Of a stretch of DNA of 34,603 bases, positions 23,161-30,898 are shown in pieces. How positions within the stretch are numbered: the stretch's first letter is position 1; each line of letters opens with the position of its first letter. Under the pieces are notes generated by a model that saw nothing but the letters and a program-made list of their open reading frames with translations, made no database searches and was not told where the DNA came from. Location of the stretch: contig QFQW01000034.1 of NCBI GenBank assembly GCA_003248755.1, positions 1 to 34,603 on the forward strand, written 5' to 3'. The stretch comes from Chryseobacterium sp. (GTDB lineage: Bacteria; Bacteroidota; Bacteroidia; Flavobacteriales; Weeksellaceae). Made by a program: the position numbers and the translations under genes.

Positions 23161-24060
23161 ATGAAAAAGATATTGATAAGTGGAGCTACCGGACTTGTTG
23201 GTAAAAAACTGTCCAAAAAATTATATGAACGAGGTTACCAAGTTGAAATTCTGGTTCGTTCAAAATCTGAAAACTCTGATTTCAAAGCTTATATTTGGGA
23301 TTATGAAAAAGGGTTTTTGGAAAAAGGGGCTCTTGATAATACTTATATTTTCATACATCTTGCCGGTGCTTCTATCAGCAAACGCTGGACAGAATCTTAC
23401 AAAAAAGAAATTTACACTAGTCGAATAAATTCTGCACAATTCATCTACGAACAGTTACAGAAACAGAATATACATCCGGAAGCCGTTATTTCTGCTTCAG
23501 CAGTTGGATTTTACGGACAAATTACTTCGGAACATATTTTCTCTGAACAAGACACATCTGCAGAAGATTTCTTGGGAAGCGTGTGTACAGACTGGGAACA
23601 AAAAGCTTTGCAGTTTGAAAATCTGGGAAGCAGGGTGGTGCGAGTTAGAACTGCAACGGTTTTATCAGAAAAAGATGGTGCTTTGAAAGTTTTCAGAAAA
23701 CCTATCGATTTTAATATGGGTGCGGTCTTAGGAACCGGAAAACAATATTTTCCGTGGATTCATTTGGACGATTTGGTTGATATTTATTTCAAAGCAGTAG
23801 AGGATGTAAGTATGAACGGCGCTTATAATGCTTCTGCACCAGATTTTGTAAATAATGAAGTTGTCACAAAAAAACTGGCTTCTCATCTCAATAAAAAAAT
23901 ATGGTTACCTAACATCCCCAAATTTATAATAAAAGCTATTTTAGGAGATATGTCAGTTTTGGCTTTGGAAGGTAGCAGAATCTCTTCAAATAAAATTGAA
24001 AATTCTGGTTTCAGATTCAAATATAGCAATCTTGATTCTGCACTTTCTGATGTTCTTTAA
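23161..24060 (+). CDS. TIGR01777-family NAD-dependent epimerase-like protein
   Basis: Extended short-chain dehydrogenase of the YfcH/SulA-related group, 299 residues, typical length. The Rossmann motif GATGLVGKKL (residues 8-17) is clear. Family stretches are HLAGASISKRWTESYKKEI, SASAVGFYG and PWIHLDDLVDIYF, and the C-terminal domain contains NNEVVTKKLASHLNK. The biological substrate of the family is not established. The name 'cell-division inhibitor SulA' sometimes given to it is by loose similarity. It runs convergently into the lipoprotein gene at 24115, with a hairpin between them. Confidence 0.92.
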   Translation: MKKILISGATGLVGKKLSKKLYERGYQVEILVRSKSENSDFKAYIWDYEKGFLEKGALDNTYIFIHLAGASISKRWTESYKKEIYTSRINSAQFIYEQLQKQNIHPEAVISASAVGFYGQITSEHIFSEQDTSAEDFLGSVCTDWEQKALQFENLGSRVVRVRTATVLSEKDGALKVFRKPIDFNMGAVLGTGKQYFPWIHLDDLVDIYFKAVEDVSMNGAYNASAPDFVNNEVVTKKLASHLNKKIWLPNIPKFIIKAILGDMSVLALEGSRISSNKIENSGFRFKYSNLDSALSDVL

Positions 24061-24061
24061 A

Positions 24062-24092
24062 TAAAAAAAGCCATCTGGAAAATCAGATAGCC
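24062..24092 (-). terminator. Terminator of the 24115 lipoprotein gene
   Basis: GCCATCTG (24070-24077) and CAGATAGC (24084-24091) form an 8-bp stem, with one G-U pair on the minus-strand RNA, followed on that strand by TTTTTTTAT. On the plus strand the same position is a mismatch and no T-tract follows, so it acts mainly for the minus gene. Confidence 0.75.
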
Positions 24093-24114
24093 TTGAATTG
24101 GAAACTGGGAAAAA

Positions 24115-24615
24115 TTACTGAATTTTTGCAATGAAAGTTCCTTCTGTAATATCAACTTTTTCTGTAGAGCCACTCACGTTTTCATAAGCGGTTGCTGTAA
24201 AAGTTCCTTTCACTTCAGTAGCAGTAGCCTCTGTGATTTCCACTTTTCCGGTCCCTCTTACGGATGTATATGTTTTCATATTACCTATAGATATCATCTT
24301 CATGTAATTGATGTAGCCTTTCGTAAGGTCATTGTTACCAGAATTATAAGTGCCTTTTCCACTGTAGTTTGCAATTTGGATTTGAATAGAATTTCCACCG
24401 GAATCGCTACTTTGGATAACCAACATTCCACCTGCAGCAACTCCTGTCGGGTCAACATAGCTTTTATATTCGCCACCGTTGACTTTTGCTTTTAGGTGTA
24501 GTCCTGATGTTGATTTGTCATCAATATCATCATCGTCTTGCCTGCAGGAATTAAAAATTAATGATAAACTAATTAATCCGATCAATAAAAAAGAAAATTT
24601 TCTGAACGTTTTCAT
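24115..24615 (-). CDS. Lipoprotein, DUF6252-like, probably surface-exposed
   Basis: 166 residues with a lipoprotein signal (SLIFNSC) followed directly by RQDDDDID, the same C-R-Q-D-D-D sequence as the lipoprotein at 20899, which fits the acidic surface-export signal of flavobacteria. The mature domain is a small beta-sandwich: KAKVNGGEYKSY, MLVIQSSDSGGNSIQIQI, YSGKGTYNSG, EVKGTFTATAYEN and VDITEGTFIAKIQ. This pattern resembles DUF6252 lipoproteins of Bacteroidota. Ligand and role unknown. Transcribed alone, with its own terminator at 24062-24092. Confidence 0.72.
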   Translation of the reverse strand: MKTFRKFSFLLIGLISLSLIFNSCRQDDDDIDDKSTSGLHLKAKVNGGEYKSYVDPTGVAAGGMLVIQSSDSGGNSIQIQIANYSGKGTYNSGNNDLTKGYINYMKMISIGNMKTYTSVRGTGKVEITEATATEVKGTFTATAYENVSGSTEKVDITEGTFIAKIQ

Positions 24616-24734
24616 AACATTTATTTTTAGAGGTTTTTGTGTTTACAAAACTCATCAAAAAACAAATCTGCTTCAATAAGGCATTTGTCGTATTTTAATA
24701 ACTTAAAAAGTGCTATTTTTATCAAAATTTTCCA

Positions 24735-25280
24735 ATGAGACTGACAGAAAGAAACGAGAAAAGATTATCTGTTTTAGAAAAAATTGCCAACGGGATTATC
24801 TGGTGGGTAGGTTCCATTCAGTCGCTTGTTTTTCACACTATTTTTTTTATAGTAAGTTTTGCTTTGCCGATTTTCAATATTGTGGAATTCGAACATATGT
24901 TGTTGGTGCTGACGACTGTTGTTTCTTTGGAAGCGATTTATTTGGCAATTTTCATTCAGATGTCTGTTAACAAAAGTTCAGAACATATCGAGGATTTGAA
25001 AGAAGATGTTAATGAGATTCAGGAAGATATTGATGAGATTCAGGAAGATATTGAAGAAATCCAAGAAGATATTGACGAGATTCAAGAAGACGTAGAAGAA
25101 ATTCAGGAAGATGTTGAAGAAATCAACGAGGATGACGAAGAGGAAGATCATAGCGAACGTGCCAGAACAGTTATGTTAAAAAGCAAAGTTTCCAGTAACA
25201 AGAACGATATCAAAAACCTAAAGGATAAAATCAGGGAACTTGAAAACCTAATTGAAAACTTGAAAAAAGAAGAGAATTAA
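24735..25280 (+). CDS. DUF1003-like membrane protein with heptad coiled-coil tail
   Basis: 181 residues. Residues 1-28 are charged and cytosolic (RLTERNEKRLSVLEKIANGI). Two membrane helices follow (SLVFHTIFFIVSFALPIFNI and LLVLTTVVSLEAIYLAIFIQM), with the second ending in QMSVNKSSEH, like the QxxxIMMSQNR end of DUF1003 proteins. Residues about 90-131 are six near-identical heptads of the form EDI(D/E)EIQ, encoded by a 21-base repeat. Ile/Val occupies the third and sixth position of each, a perfect a/d pattern. An acidic patch and a second coiled coil (IKNLKDKIRELENLIENLKK) close the protein. Probably an oligomer with a cytosolic stalk. Function unknown. Confidence 0.75.
   Translation: MRLTERNEKRLSVLEKIANGIIWWVGSIQSLVFHTIFFIVSFALPIFNIVEFEHMLLVLTTVVSLEAIYLAIFIQMSVNKSSEHIEDLKEDVNEIQEDIDEIQEDIEEIQEDIDEIQEDVEEIQEDVEEINEDDEEEDHSERARTVMLKSKVSSNKNDIKNLKDKIRELENLIENLKKEEN
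25002..25127 (+). repeat. Six tandem 21-base repeats within the coiled-coil gene
   Basis: Six consecutive in-frame units begin GAAGA(T/C) at 25002, 25023, 25044, 25065, 25086 and 25107. Each encodes one heptad. Units differ mostly at third positions or at I/V and D/E changes, so the protein pattern is kept while the DNA has drifted. The copy number could vary between strains. Confidence 0.85.
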
Positions 25281-25313
25281 CGATTAATTCTAAATGAAAT
25301 AATCGCTCATTAA

Positions 25314-26177
25314 TTATTGTAAAAACTTTTGAATATAAATATTCCTTTGTTCTTTAGATATTCCTAAAGCCTGATGAATATAATTATCTGTAGAACCGTA
25401 CTTTTCATCAATCTCATCAAAAGCCGCTTGCAGATAATTGCGTTCAATCCAACTTGTTTTTTCAATCACGCCAATATCAAGTTTTGGAAACACAAAATGA
25501 AAGTTATTTGCGAGATTCAGTCTTTTATTAATAATCTTTTTTCGAAGATTATTAGATTGTAGATATTCCTCGAAGATGGCAGAATCATCAAACTTCAGAA
25601 CCTTCAAGATTATTGCCGTAATTATTCCTGTTCTGTCTTTTCCTGCGGTACAATGATAAAGGACAGGTTGATCAGAATCCAAAATCTCTATAATAATTTT
25701 TCTTATTACTTCCGGATTTTCCGAGACATAATCTGTGTAGAATTTTATCATTCTTTTATCAGCATCATTTGCAGAAATTTTTCCTTTCAAAGCCATTTTT
25801 TTGGCATTTGCCATTTCATCGTTTTTGTCCTCAAAAGCAGGATGATTTTGATAAGAAATTTTTTTTGGAAACCGGTCTGGTTCTTTTGTTATTTCCTGAT
25901 GAGTTCGGAGATCAATGATTTTACTGATTTTCAATTTTTCGATTTCATCAAAAGAAGATTGTCTGAGATGATGAAGATTTCCGCTTCTGTAAATCAGACT
26001 GTCTTTGAATATTTTTCCGTCAGAATTTTTAATTCCTCCTAAGAATCTAAAGTTATTTACCTTTTTTATTTCAATCTGGTTTTTATCCGAATAAGTTGAA
26101 AATTCTGCTTTGGAAGAGGTATAACTTTTACACGAGAAGCAGATTAAACACACAAATAAAAATCCAAAATACTTCAT
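25314..26177 (-). CDS. Tyrosine-protein phosphatase lipoprotein
   Basis: Protein tyrosine/serine phosphatase of the Y_phosphatase3 (LipA/MptpB-like) type. The active-site loop is H175-C176-TAGKD-R182-TG. Earlier marks are RFLGGIKNSDGKIFKDSLIYRSGNL and KISKIIDLRTHQEI, which are typical of the family. From ATG 26177 (287 residues) the N-terminus is a lipoprotein signal, VCLICFSC, with anchor C16. It should therefore be membrane-anchored facing the periplasm, or secreted. The longer start at 26198 would add 7 residues before the signal and is unlikely. It lies 70 bases after the end of the interrupted outer-membrane gene on the same strand. Protein or phosphoinositide substrates are both possible. 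Confidence 0.88.
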   Translation of the reverse strand: MKYFGFLFVCLICFSCKSYTSSKAEFSTYSDKNQIEIKKVNNFRFLGGIKNSDGKIFKDSLIYRSGNLHHLRQSSFDEIEKLKISKIIDLRTHQEITKEPDRFPKKISYQNHPAFEDKNDEMANAKKMALKGKISANDADKRMIKFYTDYVSENPEVIRKIIIEILDSDQPVLYHCTAGKDRTGIITAIILKVLKFDDSAIFEEYLQSNNLRKKIINKRLNLANNFHFVFPKLDIGVIEKTSWIERNYLQAAFDEIDEKYGSTDNYIHQALGISKEQRNIYIQKFLQ

Positions 26178-26247
26178 TATGAGATAACATTTGCTCAAAA
26201 CTAAATATTTTGGAGTAATAAATTAGAAATTATATAAGATTATTTTT

Positions 26248-28614
26248 TTACAATCTATTCTGTTCATCAGTCTTACGTCCGGCTTTCGCATCTTTTACTT
26301 TCTGATTCCCGAAATTATATTTCAGATTGATCATAAAATACTGCGTATCGCGATAATCTTTGAAATATTGGTTCTGGTCAGCATATCTTGTTGATATTAT
26401 ATTCTTGTCTGTTCGGAAAATATCATTGAAAACCAGACCAGCTTCCAATTTTTTATCAAACATTTTTTTGTTAATGATAACATTCGTTCTCTGGGAAGAA
26501 CTGATGTCAAACGAACCCTGGATCGTCTTGGAATTGTAAACATAAGACACATTCAAATCCCAGGTTTTTGCTTTGTCCAAAGTGATTTGCGTGGAAATAT
26601 TCGCATTGTAAAAGAACACATCATTTTTATACAAAATCTTGTCTGTTCCCATAAAGTAATTCTCCTGATATTCTCCCATTGCAAAAAGATTCAGTTTCCA
26701 GAATGGCTTTATAGAAAAGTTTTTTGAGAAATTGATTCCCAGATTTTGTCCGTGGTCGATATTCGTGTAATTGTAAACCGTTTCAAAAGTCTCCGGATTT
26801 TGGATAGAAATTTCCATCGAAGGATCTTTGATATAGCTATAATATGCCTCGAAATTCCAATCTTTTACAGTGTATGTCAAGCTAAGATTATGAATGATTG
26901 TTGATCTCAAATAAGCATCACCTTGGAAGTAAGAATATAGATTGTAATAAGATTTTGAAGGATTCAGGAAATCATAATTCGGTCGGTCGATTCTTTTTCC
27001 GTACGAGAATCCTAATTGCTGGTCTTCCTTCAGATTATACATCAGATAAAAAGTAGGAAACAGTCCGGTTCTGGTTGTCTTGTTTTCTACAACAGGATTG
27101 TCAGAATTAGTTTTGATCAATGTCGTTTCCGAGCGCAAACCAGCTTTTATTTCCCATTTTTCCCATTTGTATTCTGAGGAAATATAACCAGCAAAAATAT
27201 TCTCTTTATAATTAAATAGGTTACTTTTTGTCAAATCAGGAATCAAAGTTCCGCTTGTTCCATCAAAGAAATCGAGGTCATTTTTATTGTTTACAAAACT
27301 GTATTTCAGTCCGCTTTCCAACGTGAATTTATCATTGGAAAATCGATGATCCAATTGCGTTGCATAAAGCGAAATATCCTGAACACTATTATTCGCAAAT
27401 CTGTTATTGCTTGCAGGTTGACCCTCAAAATTCAATAAAGTGGCAACATCCTGATTTTCTTTGAAGCGTTTTGTACTCGAGTTATTGGTCCAGGTCAGGT
27501 TGTTGTTTCCAAATTTTTTATCATAAACCAGATAAGAATTAAAACTGTTATCATATTGTTTTTTCTTGTTGGAGGTCAAATAATTGGATTGTAATTGATT
27601 GTTTTCTGTGTTGTAAATATTAGTTGGAACGTTATAAAGACCATTATTATTTGGCGCATTATAACCATCAAAACCAAACTGAATGGTTGACAAACTATCT
27701 ACAGCATATTGTCCGGAAAAGTTATAAATATGCTGTTCGTGAGCGTGTGTTTTTCTTACCATATCACTTTCCCAGCGTGTTTTATCTTTATCAAAAATCA
27801 CGACATCGAAATTGTATCGCACATAATCGCCTGTTACAAAATTATAATTGCCGGTCAACTGCCATTTGTCCGTATTATAAGACTGCGAAGTTCCGATCAT
27901 CCTTTTGGCATAAGTCGATTGCGTATATCTTGTCGAGATTCTTCCTTTGTAGCCGGAAAGAACATTTTGCTTCATTTTGATATTGATAACAGCGCCTCCC
28001 TGAGCTTCGTATTTAGCTGGTGGATTTGTGATGACTTCTACAGACGAAACATTATTTCCGTCAGTATTTTCAAGAAGTTGTTTCAACTGCTCCTGAGTCA
28101 TCAATGTTTTCTTATCATTGATGGTTACGATGATTTGCGAATTTCCACGAACACTCAGTTCTTCATTTTTTACTAAGATATTGGGTGTGCTTTTCAGAAT
28201 ATCCCAGGCATTCAGATTTTGAAGAGGTGTTTTGTCGATATTAAATTCCAGTCGGTCAATTTTCCTTTTCAGTAAAGGTTTGTTAGCTTTGATTGTGACG
28301 CCAGCAATTGATTTTACAGTGTCTTTTTTAAGAATAATATTTAGAAATTCATTTTCTTCCAGAGTGATTTCATAATCCTAGTAATCTTGTTTTTTGATAA
28401 CAATAGAGACAGGAAACTTTGAAATTCCTTCAAGATTAAAATTCCCTTCTTTATCAGAATAGAATATTGATTGATTATCATTGATTTCAATGCTTGATTC
28501 AGAAATGGGCTCCTGATTTTCGTTCTCGATGTGTCCTTTGATACTTTGACTCCAAATCACAGTTGGTATCAATAATATCATTATTAAATAAGTTTTCATA
28601 GCTAACAATTTCAT
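26248..28614 (-). pseudogene. TonB-dependent-receptor-like outer-membrane beta-barrel gene, split by an in-frame TAG
   Basis: One reading frame from ATG 28614 (or 28599) to 26248, about 788 codons, interrupted only by TAG at 28378-28380 (codon 79). Before the stop are a signal peptide (YLIMILLIPTVIWS) and a CarboxypepD-regulatory-like strand domain (IKGHIENENQEPISESSIEI). After it the frame continues without a shift: a second half of that domain (DYEITLEENEFLNIILKK), a plug domain (LSVRGNSQIIVTINDKKT; SSVEVITNPPAKYEAQGG) and a long beta-barrel ending in YFMINLKYNFGN. The whole matches the outer-membrane beta-barrel family of flavobacteria. Restart inside the gene would lose the signal peptide. 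A point mutation (for example AAG to TAG), a sequencing error or suppression would each explain it. A histidine kinase pair is divergent. Confidence 0.85.
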
Positions 28615-28628
28615 TTCAATAATTTTGA

Positions 28629-28636
28629 CAAAATTG
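28629..28636 (-). promoter_or_regulatory. -7-like box of the beta-barrel gene
   Basis: CAAAATTG reads CAATTTTG on the minus strand, the same variant box as at 2592. It lies about 10 bases of leader before the ATG at 28614. Still intact although the gene carries a stop codon. Confidence 0.35.
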
Positions 28637-28735
28637 AGACGAATCGCAGGAAAGTTTTGTTAATGAACGGTTAATGGAAGGTTAATGCCTGTTTTGAAAG
28701 AAAATTGATTGTATTTTTGGAATATTAAATTAAGG

Positions 28736-28804
28736 CTTCGACTCCGCTCAGCCTGACAATTTAAACAATTATTATTAGAAGTGTCATCCTGAGCGGAGTC
28801 GAAG
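28736..28804. repeat. REP-like palindrome
   Basis: Arm CTTCGACTCCGCTCA at 28736-28750 pairs exactly with TGAGCGGAGTCGAAG at 28790-28804. The stem extends to 23 bp with 2 mismatches around a 23-base loop. I recognise the word from flavobacterial intergenic spacers, where it yields spurious peptides such as SFDSAQDDT. It lies in the 244-base divergent spacer between the beta-barrel gene and the kinase gene, closer to the kinase. The rest of this spacer is AT-rich with no gene. No transposase is in the window. Confidence 0.8.
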
Positions 28805-28858
28805 GATGTTTTTATTAAATCAATAAACTTTTGTGCCTTTGTGGTTTTATTATAAAAT

Positions 28859-30166
28859 ATGAATCGGAAGAAAAACCTCACGATTATTTTGTTCACGTTC
28901 AGCCTTGTTATTTTGGTTGTTCTACAAGGCTATTACATCTACAATTCTTATCGCCTCGAGGAGAAAGAACTCATCAGACAAGCAAGGGTTATTGCAGACA
29001 AGACACTTGCCACAATGGAAAAATATGAAACAGAAACCAATGAAGAAAAATTAGTAGGCGATTTTGAAAGACTAAAAAAAGGAATTGTTATCCAAAAGGA
29101 ACAGATCACGCATCCAGAAAGAATTTATAGCTCAGAAAAACTGTACAACGAAAAATTAGAGAAAGTTCTTAAAGACAATATCGCAGATTCGGGTTTTGAG
29201 ATTGCAATCAAGAGCGAAATTTATTCAATACTGGATGAAGTGCAAAAAAAAGAACTTTTGCCTGCCAATCGTTCACTTGTTTTGTACCAAACTGTAAAAA
29301 AGATGACCAAACCTTTGACGATTAACGAAGGCAAGTGGTCGAGTCGACAATCCAAGGAAAATACAGATTTAAAACTGGATGAGAAGAATTATAATTATCT
29401 AGTGAAATCTAAATCTACTTTCCAACTTTTGAATGTCAAAATTTTAGTTTTAAAGAAAGTCATTCCTTTGATTATCATTAGTTTGCTAATTGTTATTTTG
29501 ATTGTCATCCTATTCCGTAATAGTATCAAAAATCTAAATCGTCAGGAAAAGAAAATCGCACAGCTTCACACAACAATAGATTCTATCGCTCACGAACTGA
29601 ATACGCCAATCACAACTTTGAAATTTTCAATTGCTCAATCTTCTGATTCTGAAACCAAAGCTTTGTTGGAACGTCAAATCAAACGTCTGGAGAATATTGT
29701 TTCATCCATTCATAATAACGATTCTGATGATATTTTAATTGATAAAAAAGAGATTGAAAATTACTTTTCAGAAATTAAAAAGTCCTTTGATAAAATCGAT
29801 TTCAAGATTAAAATCGACTTTACTGAAAATCAATCTCTATTTCAGAACGATTTCAAACAGATTATGGATAATCTAATAGATAATTCATCAAAATACGGCG
29901 CAAAAGAAATTGAGATTTTTATTAAAGCTAACAAGTTGATTGAAATAGAAGTTTCCGACGACGGAATCGGAATCCCCAAAGAAGAAAAGGAAAATGTTTT
30001 TGATAAATATTACCGCATTACAAGAGATGAAAATCTTCACGTCAACGGTCTTGGAGTCGGACTTTTTTTGGTTAAAAGAATAGTTGACAAATACAAAGGA
30101 GATATCGAAGTGAATCCAAAAAAGAAAGGTGTTTCATTTAAAATTACAATTCCCAATGAAGCCTAA
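28859..30166 (+). CDS. Sensor histidine kinase
   Basis: Membrane sensor kinase of 435 residues. Residues 7-28 and 196-219 are membrane helices enclosing a ~165-residue periplasmic sensor of no recognised family. The phosphoacceptor is H245 in DSIAHELNTPITTLKF. The ATPase domain shows the N box DNLIDNSSKYG, G1 DDGIGIP and G2 GLGVGLFLVKRI. Only a short HAMP-like linker is seen. The last 11 bases overlap the response-regulator gene (ATG at 30156), so the two are translated together. Divergent from an outer-membrane beta-barrel gene, a common arrangement for its target, although that gene carries a stop codon here. Signal unknown. Confidence 0.93.
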   Translation: MNRKKNLTIILFTFSLVILVVLQGYYIYNSYRLEEKELIRQARVIADKTLATMEKYETETNEEKLVGDFERLKKGIVIQKEQITHPERIYSSEKLYNEKLEKVLKDNIADSGFEIAIKSEIYSILDEVQKKELLPANRSLVLYQTVKKMTKPLTINEGKWSSRQSKENTDLKLDEKNYNYLVKSKSTFQLLNVKILVLKKVIPLIIISLLIVILIVILFRNSIKNLNRQEKKIAQLHTTIDSIAHELNTPITTLKFSIAQSSDSETKALLERQIKRLENIVSSIHNNDSDDILIDKKEIENYFSEIKKSFDKIDFKIKIDFTENQSLFQNDFKQIMDNLIDNSSKYGAKEIEIFIKANKLIEIEVSDDGIGIPKEEKENVFDKYYRITRDENLHVNGLGVGLFLVKRIVDKYKGDIEVNPKKKGVSFKITIPNEA

Positions 30167-30833
30167 AATTTTATTAGTAGAAGACGACCTAGATTTGGGA
30201 ATGGTTCTGAAACAATATTTGGAATTTTCTGATTTCGAAGTCAATTGGATCCCAAATCCAGAATTAATTCTGAAAAATAAAAGATCAATTGAGCAATACC
30301 AGTTAGCGATTCTTGACGTAATGTTGCCTGTGATCGACGGTTTCGAATTGTCTAAAGAAATCCGAAAAACTTCTAATATTCCATTTTTGTTTTTGACGGC
30401 GAAAGGTCAAAGTATCGACAGAATTCTTGGTTTAAAACTTGGTGCAGATGATTATATCACAAAACCTTGCGAGCCCGAAGAATTGATTTTACGAATCAAA
30501 AATATTCTCAAAAGACAACAGAATTCTACAAAAACAATAATTAAACTCGGGAATTATTCTTTCATTCCGTCGCAGTTTCAATTACTTTTTCAAAACGAAA
30601 CAATTCAGCTGACCGAGAAAGAATCGGAATTGTTGCTTTTGCTTTCCAAAAACAATCAGAAAATCATCAACAGAAAAGAAATCCTTGAAACACTTTGGGG
30701 CGAAAATGATTATTTCTTGGGCAGAAGTCTGGATGTTTTTATGACCAGATTGCGAAAATATTTCCAAAAAGATGAAAGAATCAAATTCGATTCTGTTCGC
30801 GGAATAGGTTTCAAGGTTGAGTTTCCGGAATAA
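30156..30833 (+). CDS. OmpR-family response regulator
   Basis: 225 residues from ATG 30156. A GTG 27 bases earlier lies inside the kinase gene and would add a run without family similarity. The receiver domain has the acidic pair E9-D10-D11, phosphoacceptor D54 (LAILDVMLP), the TAK segment LFLTAKG and ADDYITKP. The C-terminal winged helix (residues about 130-225) has the OmpR/PhoB pattern LTEKESELLLLL, RKEILETLWG and the ending VRGIGFKVEF. It partners the kinase it overlaps. A strong hairpin follows 17 bases after its stop. Confidence 0.95.
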   Translation: MKPKILLVEDDLDLGMVLKQYLEFSDFEVNWIPNPELILKNKRSIEQYQLAILDVMLPVIDGFELSKEIRKTSNIPFLFLTAKGQSIDRILGLKLGADDYITKPCEPEELILRIKNILKRQQNSTKTIIKLGNYSFIPSQFQLLFQNETIQLTEKESELLLLLSKNNQKIINRKEILETLWGENDYFLGRSLDVFMTRLRKYFQKDERIKFDSVRGIGFKVEFPE

Positions 30834-30849
30834 AAGTTTTATTTAAATA

Positions 30850-30879
30850 AAAATCCCACTTAATTCTAAGTGGGATTTT
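30850..30879. terminator. Bidirectional terminator between response regulator and PNGase-like gene
   Basis: AAAATCCCACTTA (30850-30862) and TAAGTGGGATTTT (30867-30879) form a perfect 13-bp stem with a 4-base loop and A/T flanks on both sides. It serves both convergent genes. Confidence 0.9.
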
Positions 30880-30898
30880 GGTTAGTTACTCTCAAAAC

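Noticed and set aside
25002..25127. Regular tandem repeat resembling a CRISPR or minisatellite
   Set aside because: Units are contiguous, 21 bases, without spacers, and encode in-frame heptads; they are part of the coiled-coil gene.
28098..28104. Separate outer-membrane gene starting at TTG/ATG near 28104
   Set aside because: Translation of 28105-28377 continues the same conserved domain upstream without a break, so this is an internal position of the interrupted gene, and a start here would lack a signal peptide.
28660..28896. Minus-strand 78-residue frame containing SFDSAQDDT and AERSRSLN
   Set aside because: These peptide words are the translation of the REP-like palindrome at 28736-28804. 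The frame overlaps the kinase start and has no signal, domain or promoter.
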